Assembly: GCA_001579985.1 (NCBI GenBank)
Contig: LRSR01009222.1
Coordinates: forward strand, 1 to 27,453
Direction of reading: 5' to 3'
From: Hypsibius dujardini
Taxonomy: Eukaryota; Tardigrada; Eutardigrada; Parachela; Hypsibiidae
Length of the DNA: 27,453 nucleotides
This document shows, piece after piece, positions 20,801 through 27,453 of the stretch (positions are counted from its first letter, which is position 1; the number at the start of each line of letters is the position of its first letter). A program made the translations under genes and the position numbers. The notes beneath the pieces are model-generated. The model searched no databases and was not told where the DNA came from. It saw only the letters and a list, made by a program, of their open reading frames with translations.

Positions 20801-21742
20801 CCTACAGAGTAAGTGATGACCAATACTCGAAACGACACAAGTGTATGCGCGTTCCACGGTCCAATAATTTACTGTACGTTCCGCTTCTGTTGCTCACCGC
20901 GAGAGCGTGCGCGGACACAAGCAGCGGCAAAAAGTCATTGATCTCCAATTGATTTTCTTTTTTGTGTCTGAAAATATAGAAATGTTGCTGCCAACGTTGC
21001 ATGACTTAACCACAGTGCGAAATTCACTGAACGGAAAAAAATGCCCTCTAAAAATAATATTAGGAATTCTCAGGTGATTTACTTCTCTCTCTCATTCTCT
21101 CTCTCTCATTCTTTTCATTCAATTAAATTTGACGGTGGCATTTACTATACGACAAAACTGCCCCGCCCGAATGGACTTTCTCATTTTTCACGTTAAACCG
21201 CGTCACTCCGCTCTTATTATAAATTGAATTCCCTGACCTAAAAAGCCTGTTTTTTCCTCCTCGCACTCGCGCTCCTCTCATTCCTTGGGTAAACTTGTGG
21301 TGGTCTCAATTGCTAGAATAAACAGTCCGCGCCGGTTCCGTCTAGCGCGCTTACTATGCGTCTCGTCATCAGCAAGAAACTCCACGGCGAATCGACTTCC
21401 CTTTCATCCGGCCGTGTTTTTTTCTTCATCCGCGCTGCTCTTTATCATTTTGCAACTGCAGGTTGCAAGAAAGAAAGCGTCTGTCTCGGTGTGTTTGGGC
21501 GATATATATTGAATGGCTTCTTTTGTATCGCACCGTCATGAAAGGCGGGCTAAATTATTATTTTCCGCAAGAGTCAGAGTGTCTGTCTCTCGGACAAAAA
21601 AGGCGCGCTCTGCACGCATGCACCACGAATTGATTGAATAGGATCGAGTGAGTGAATGAGTGCCTGCTGTGCCTGGAGCTAGCTCCTTTACCTTTTGCGT
21701 GGGGGGGATGTAAATGGGCCGCGACGGTCGGTTCGTATAGCC
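20801..21742. other. No gene seen
   Basis: About 0.9 kb with a CT-rich tract (about 21083-21110) and short open frames only. Confidence 0.5.
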
Positions 21743-21796
21743 AGGGCAGGCAGGGCAGGCAGGGCAGGCAGGGCAGGCAGAGCAGGCAGGGCAAGT
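21743..21796. repeat. 9-bp tandem repeat (AGGGCAGGC), six copies
   Basis: Four perfect units, one AGAGCAGGC and a decayed last unit. The minus-strand frame through it reads as Pro-Ala-Leu repeats, which I take as an artefact. Confidence 0.93.
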
Positions 21797-23316
21797 AGGT
21801 ATGAGCAAATATGAACTTTGTATTCGATCACACACAAATAAATACACACAGACAATTCATCTCTACGGCGATTTTTAACGGCACAGATATAATGTTGCTG
21901 CCTCGCTGTGCGCATCCTCCGCGCGCACAACAGACCGCTGAGAGGGTTTTCTCACGGGACGTATTGTGTGGCGCGTCTGTCCGTCCGCTCGGTGTACTCA
22001 TGTGCTGGAGTACCCGATAATTGATGAACGCGCCTCTCGGGACCGTGGTCCAATTAGTTTGACACCATTTTGGTCCCTTATCCGGAAGGGTCTACACTCC
22101 CACTGACGAGGCTTGTTATATGTGGTTGCAGTTACTCGAACTAATTGTAAACAGTGCATTAGTATTTTGGCCTCAATATTTCGCCTCGTTGTCGTTGTGT
22201 TGTTTGAGGAACCAGAGGGAAGGGAGATATGAGGGAAGGGTGGTCGCCGTCGCCCACGTGTGTGTTATAGAGATGTACACTGAGCGTTCGCTAATTTTGT
22301 GCTAATGTTATACAGTGTTGATGGGCTTTTTTGGTGATGTGGAGGAGTTAAGAGCAGACACTCAAGTGCGACAATAAAGCTCGTCGTTAATCACATAATA
22401 CCATCATTAATTACTAATCAGACTCCAGGGTTTCTCACAGCTGTCTTATTGCTGTTTTCGAAGTGAATTTCGGATATCTCAATTTATTTCTCAATTTCGG
22501 ATATCTCAATTTACTTCTACTTGATAAAATTTATTAACGATTTGGAAGGTCCTGTTAAAATAATTCATCCCTCTGGTAAAATTTTATTTTATTTTCAAAA
22601 AATATTTATATCTTTATTGTGAGTGAATATCATAATTCGGTTTATGTGTGTGTTGGGTTTAAAGTTAAAGCGATTGCAGCAACAGTTAAAAAAACTATTT
22701 ATTATGTTGAAAAAAAGGTACGTTTATTTTATTTTATTTTATTTCATTTTGAAGCAATACCAGAATTTGATTTATGCGACTTTTCGTTTTCAGTTAATCG
22801 TAGCAAGAGTTAACGAAATTATTCATCCATGTTCCACATTTTAGATAGCCAGCAAAAATAATTAGCCAAAGATGACATGGTTTGAGACCCATAAATTTAT
22901 TACGAGTATAATACTTATAAGCCGCAGTCGCACACTCGAATTTAATCACCGACTTGAAGGAGGTTCAAGAAGCGCGGGCAAAAGATATATTGCGCAAGTG
23001 CCGCCGTCTGTCAAGAGCCGATCACACGAAGGATCAAGGATTGATTTCGGTCGTTTCTCAGTCGACACGACCGATCTGTGACCCCGAATCCGTAAGGAGG
23101 TGCTCATGTGCCCACACATCAAATACTTGAGGACCGAGTGGTCTGTAATTACGCGAGACCACCGGCGTTTTATGCGCGAGTTGCATGTAGACATTATCTT
23201 CAGAATACGAGAAAACGACGTTTATTACTAATTTATCTGCAATCTCTACCGGTTGGGCGAAACATTGTGTATATTTGATTGGATTGAACGCGGACTCTGC
23301 CCAGTGCTAAATGTTG
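21797..23316. other. No gene seen; AT-rich with minor repeats
   Basis: A 25-27-bp direct duplication (TTTCGGATATCTCAATTTA) lies at 22467-22518 and a (TTTTA)n tract at 22725-22748. A frame at 22872-23081 and its antisense are open for 70-80 codons but lack start, splice or composition support. Confidence 0.5.
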
Positions 23317-23462
23317 TTACATGTAGTGTCTCGACCATTTGGTGTCAATTTTCAGACTCACCCGTATATTATGCCTGCACACACTGTGCTACCCTGCAGT
23401 CATTAAATACGGGGGTCATTAAAAACTGGCACCGAGTGGTCGAGACTCTACAGTACATGTAA
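23317..23462. repeat. Imperfect 146-bp hairpin-forming inverted repeat
   Basis: The left arm from TTACATGTA at 23317 to about 23377 pairs with the right arm from about 23397 to TACATGTAA at 23462. Paired blocks include GTCTCGACCA, GGTGTCA/TGGCACC, CCCGTAT/ATACGGG and CTGCA/TGCAG. The loop is about 20 bases. Size and shape fit a small MITE or a precursor-type RNA hairpin. Confidence 0.7.
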
Positions 23463-24019
23463 TTAGGTCTATAATCGATATACATGCATTTATGGGGCCG
23501 AAAGACATACCCCGGGTGATAATGGTCATTAGATGATGTGATGTCATTCAAATCACAAGACATTTCATTTAGTCAGTCTATTTTATGAATATTCAAGCTA
23601 ATGTTATAACATCAAGCCGGCGTGAATCGGGAAAGCTAACCGCGAAACAAAGCAATTTTATTCTTCATTGAACCATTAAGTACTCCGACGTAGGAGGACG
23701 CCGTACGTTCATACCTATTTGAATCAGTGCTTTAAAACACCAGTCTTTATTACTCACTCGGGAAGTAATGGAGATTTTCCCTCCCGATCGGCGTGAGTTT
23801 TTTTTTACAAACAGCTGCCTATTTATCGTGATTTATCATTGGGGTCTCCGCGTGGAAATCACATTACCGGTTTCAGAAAAGAATAAGGCAGAAAAAGACT
23901 TCCCAGCGAGGTTGTGCTGTGAACAGGTGCTTGATTGATTGAAAGCTCAATATTTTCCTTGATTTTCACTGTAAAAAATGTAGATTTGAAACATGCATTT
24001 AAAACAAGTGTTTTAACAC

Positions 24020-24223
24020 TTTCCCACACCAAATTCAATTTGGAGTCGATCCGCATCAGCCGAATATTTTTCAGGTGTCAGGGGGAGGAGCTGTAGGCCA
24101 GCTCTGGAAAGCTACGCTCGAATTTCTTGTCCTTTTTGAGAAATACACACAACTCCGCTCCCTTACACCTGAAAAATATTCGGCTGATGCGGATCGACTC
24201 CAAATTGAATTTGGTGTGGGAAA
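24020..24223. repeat. Perfect 59-bp inverted repeat with an 86-bp loop
   Basis: 24020-24078 is the exact reverse complement of 24165-24223 (outer end TTTCCCACACC, inner end TCAGGTGT). Beyond the perfect part the arms continue imperfectly to about 24093 and 24150. There is no coding sequence; it resembles a short MITE or a recent inverted duplication. Confidence 0.9.
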
Positions 24224-25232
24224 TCACCTTCTCGTTGTGTTAGTGTTATGTTCAACCGCCTTTTTGTGAAAGCTATTAGCGGATTTTTGCTGTTGATGTT
24301 GAGTCCCACTAGAAAAGATATCAATATGATCCGGAAAAGAGCATGCCCATATGTCCCTTTTCAGTAGGCCTTCCGCTGTCGTATTAGGAAGAAAGGGATT
24401 ACTGACCCGACGAGACTGAAGAAGGCTTGTGGTTAATGGCTCTCAGCCCATTTCATCTCAAAAAGTGATGTACGCCACCAAATGTCAGGAGCAATAGCGT
24501 TGCTAATCGTCTGGTTTTTTTCTCCGTCATCGAAAAATGAGAGCGAGAGTTCCCAGAAGACCCATTAATCTAGTTTTTTTTGTCTCGAAATAGATCGAAA
24601 AACGAGAACTAAAAGCGATCTGAAGATCGTGCTCCTCTTTAACCAAGCTCAAACGTGTTATGAAAGCTGGACATGGTAGCATGACCGGCTGTGACATCCG
24701 GTCAATAATTGACTGGCCCAACCATCTTGTGTCCCATACAAGGCAGACTTAAGAAAAGTTGTAAATCTGTTCCTGTGGATAAATTATAAAAAGTATTATA
24801 AAATAAAATAAAATAATTTAATTTAATTTAATTTAAAAGGCGAAAACAATTTTAGGTTAATGTTCTGAAATATGGAAAAAATTGATACTACAAACAAATG
24901 AGGCTGCATTAAGTGGAGATCTTCGCTACGAAAGGGTCAACCCCCGAGGTTGAGATCGAGTTATGCGCTTTTCCAACGGGTTTCCTTTCTCTCTCCTCGA
25001 TCACATGCACTTTTAATTTTGCTCCACAATCGGAAATTGAGATCATTCTCCAGCACGATTAGACTTGATGTACTGTATTACGTCAGTGTCTTTGTGAGAG
25101 GAGGAATCTTCCCCCCATTTACATCCCGTCTTCTCTACACACACACACACACACACACCCGAACCCTCCGGCTAATTTTAGATGTATCTGATACGAGGAA
25201 CGACGGTTGTCTACATGAGTAATCTGTTGCAG
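24224..25232. other. No gene seen; probably upstream intron of the following exon
   Basis: It contains an AT microsatellite (about 24797-24836, AAAAT then AATTT units) and an (AC)n tract (25136-25158). It ends in the acceptor CTGTTGCAG at 25232. Confidence 0.5.
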
Positions 25233-25951
25233 GAACGGATGACAGTAGTAGCAGCAGCCTCGCAGCGATGATAAGCTTATCAAATCGATCTACACTACTT
25301 CCTTCGGATGCTGGCCCATCAACCCCGACCGCAGCGGCACGTCAACAGTCCTCACACTCCGTCCCCGGCACGGTGATAGACCGAGCTCCCACTCCGACCA
25401 CACCCATCTCGCGGTTCCATCAGCATGAGCCCATCGTCAGCAACAGTAGCAGTAGGAACAGTGTTTCCACCACCACCACCACCATCCCGGCAGCGAAAAC
25501 GGACCCTAATCCTTCACCCTCTAAGAAGCGCTTTCAACGGTTACGCGTGAGGAGCCTCAGCCGGACGCGGGTGCCGAAGGAACGCCGGGAGCTGCAGCCG
25601 CAGCCGCTGGAGCGAGGCGAGGCGAATGTGGATCATGCCGGGATAATGACACTACCACCGCCATCCCATCCGACAACATCAGCGCTGCCGCAGTCCGCGT
25701 CCGCAGCGCGGGCCCAGGACCTCGCCAGCCCGAGTACGCCGCGACGGCGGAACAATTCCACCGGAAACTTGTACGCCGTTGATCGGCAACAATCAGCGTC
25801 GTCGATACTCTCGCCGTCCCCGTCGCCCTGCTACCAACAGCAGCGCGGATCGTTATCCCGTGCATCGAGGTCGACACTCAATCTCTTCCAGGATGCCCAG
25901 CGGAACACGATGAGGCATTTGTCAAAATCCTGGGACTCGTTGACTCGGGTA
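25233..25951 (+). CDS. Internal exon of an unrecognised Ser/Pro/Arg-rich protein (partial gene)
   Basis: A 719-bp exon bounded by acceptor CTGTTGCAG and consensus donor CGG|gtaagt. The frame enters in phase with GA completing a codon, so the exon encodes about 239 residues from TDDSSSSSLAAMISL to WDSLTR. An ATG at 25268 could be an internal start, but the frame is open through the whole exon. Composition is low-complexity: Ser, Pro, Thr and Arg, with a TTTTT run and a basic patch KKRFQRLRVRSLSRTR, then RRRNNSTGNLYAVDRQQSASS. The final part (SRSTLNLFQDAQRNTMRHLSKSWDSLTR) is less repetitive. Many RxxS sites suggest phosphorylation and 14-3-3-type binding, which is inference. No catalytic or membrane segment is seen. 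The length, start and partners of the full gene lie in exons I cannot place; the 10 kb of upstream DNA may be its introns or promoter. Confidence 0.7.
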
Positions 25952-27453
25952 AGTGGGCAGTAGGATACATAGAGAATCCGCGCGCGCATGCGCTTGACAC
26001 ATTTTGCATCATTCGCGCCGGGGTGATTTGTGATTTGTGTCGATTGTTGTGTGTTGCGCGCGTTTTGCTGATAAACATGTATACTACTACATTCCCTACT
26101 CGGGTATACTCGCACCGTACTGGATAATGCATTATTGTATGTTCCGAGAGCTCCATTGATTTTGTGGACGTCTGGTGAGTTTTGATACATGATTTTCCCG
26201 GTTTATGATTGGTGTATGTGTGTGTGTGTGTGTGCTTGTGTGTGCTTGTGTGTGCTTGTGTGTGTATTTGAAGGTGATTGCATCGAGTGATTCATTATTA
26301 TATATATATTTTATACGGGCCGAACCCTGTGTCGAAACGTCAACTTCCTGAATTGAAGGGACCTGCCATATGAGGTCTCTCGCTTACCCTTCCTTTTCCT
26401 GCCTGCCTGACGTGCTAGCAAGGTAGTCATCCATTTCCAAACTGTTTGATTTGAATCAGTTGAAATGCCTTTTAGACTGCGACGTTTCATGAAGAGAAGA
26501 GAATCGTTTTTTACTAACGTAGCTGTCACAGTGACACGCTATATCCTTTGTTGAGTGTTGGAGGAAGGATTTCCTCTGCTCTTACCTTACCTCGCTGTAG
26601 AAATCCTTACCTAGCTGTAGAAAGCGGGAGCTGAGGATTTCTTGGGATCCACCTCGGACTATTCTATGGAGTGAATTATGATCGTTCTTCCGTGTACGGG
26701 GCAAGGGGCGTCAATGCGAGTTTACAGCCGTCATCGTAGATATAGTGAACAGTTTTCCGCACTGCCTGATGCCCACCACCTGCAGATCAAATATGCAACG
26801 ACGTATTTCGGCTAGCTTTGTCCGGAGAGTAAGTTCCAGCAGTGTTGAGGCAAATAATAAATTCGTTCCTACCATGCATTCCAAAGGGTTTCAAATCATT
26901 GAGCGAATCGGAAAGTTATTTTCAAAATGTATTACATTTACTTTTTATTTATAATCTTTTCATTTTTCATTTTTTCGCTTCCAAATGATTATTAAAAGCC
27001 ATTTTTGGACTTCATTCCACGAATGCAGCAGAGAGAATTTTGATACATGTACTGTAGTAACTGTACTCGAAGAAGGGGCAGGAAACCTTCTAGCAGCAAT
27101 CACATTACGGAGGAAAATTATGTCATGAACTTGACCAGAATCCACCCCTTCCTGCCCGGCACAGCAGACAGCCATGTCGATAGTTGGCGCTTCCGTTATG
27201 CCAGTCTATATATAATTAGAGTCAAATCAATCGCCATTCTTGGCTCATCAGGAAATCTCAAGTGTAATGGACAAAACGATAGAAAAACGAGATAACCGGT
27301 AATTGACATCCGCGCTATATCCTCGCGTGTCTTTATATCGGGTAATCCCAAAGATCGATATCGGAAAAAGGGTACCGGCAGCAGAGCATCGGCGACAACC
27401 TTGACCAATGCCCTACTATATAGTGAGAATGTTATAATGTACACGTACAGGGA
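25952..27453. other. Probable intron or 3' flank, no gene seen
   Basis: It starts with the donor at 25952. It holds a (TG)n tract with TGTGTGCT units (26213-26266), a short TA tract (about 26299-26310) and a duplicated CTTACCT(C/A)GCTGTAGAAA at about 26583-26623. Short open frames lack support. Confidence 0.5.

Noticed and set aside
22946-23194. Overlapping open frames on both strands
   Set aside because: No recognisable domain, splice signal or codon pattern supports either strand.
26786-26828. Possible 43-bp exon (acceptor CTGCAG, donor gtaagt; NMQRRISASFVRR)
   Set aside because: The splice sites look good, but its open phase does not fit the phase-0 end of the 25233-25951 exon. It would need an unseen exon between or an alternative start.
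27093-27183. Possible plus-strand exon after CTTCTAG in phase with the Ser-rich exon
   Set aside because: It ends in a stop with no clear donor, and its composition is unremarkable, so a chance frame is as likely.
1-27453. CRISPR array, prokaryotic operon or phage-like system
   Set aside because: The regular repeats seen are tandem minisatellites without unique spacers, and the genes are intron-bearing animal genes.

Overview
This is nuclear DNA of an intron-rich animal. The protein-coding genes have GT-AG introns, many only 50-400 bp long, no operons, and animal-type proteins: a TBC1D2/Armus-like Rab GAP, the XPC/Rad4 damage sensor and the LSm6 RNA-binding protein. Gene spacing is tight (about 5.5 kb for a 20-exon gene) and simple repeats are frequent. 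This suggests a compact invertebrate genome. A tardigrade would fit, but that is an inference and the sequence alone does not prove the phylum.

Layout. 235-2120 (minus): a two-exon gene for an unrecognised proline/glycine-rich protein with one membrane segment at its C-terminus. 2121-4112: divergent intergenic DNA. 4113-9666 (plus): a complete TBC1D2-like gene; I could thread 20 exons in frame to a 926-residue protein (PH domain, coiled coils, TBC domain with both catalytic fingers). 10059-13770 (minus): a complete XPC gene, six coding exons, 881 residues, tail to tail with TBC1D2. 14414-14659 (plus): intronless LSM6, head to head with XPC across a 643-bp shared upstream region. 14660-25232: about 10.5 kb almost free of convincing coding sequence. 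It holds a 1-kb foldback element, a 20-bp-period minisatellite, two small hairpin repeats, a diverged direct duplication and microsatellites, plus one possible small secreted protein on the minus strand (20570-20800). 25233-25951 (plus): one large Ser/Pro/Arg-rich internal exon of a gene that continues beyond what I can resolve. 25952-27453: no convincing coding sequence, probably the following intron.

The recognised genes are housekeeping functions (endosomal Rab7-type GAP, nucleotide excision repair, mRNA decay and splicing) and there is no sign that they form one pathway. Their order looks like ordinary eukaryotic neighbours. I found no CRISPR array, prokaryotic operon or clear new multi-gene system. 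The most unusual material is structural: the nearly perfect foldback element, the nested-period minisatellite, and a tandemly duplicated exon end that carries three copies of a splice donor inside the TBC1D2-like gene.
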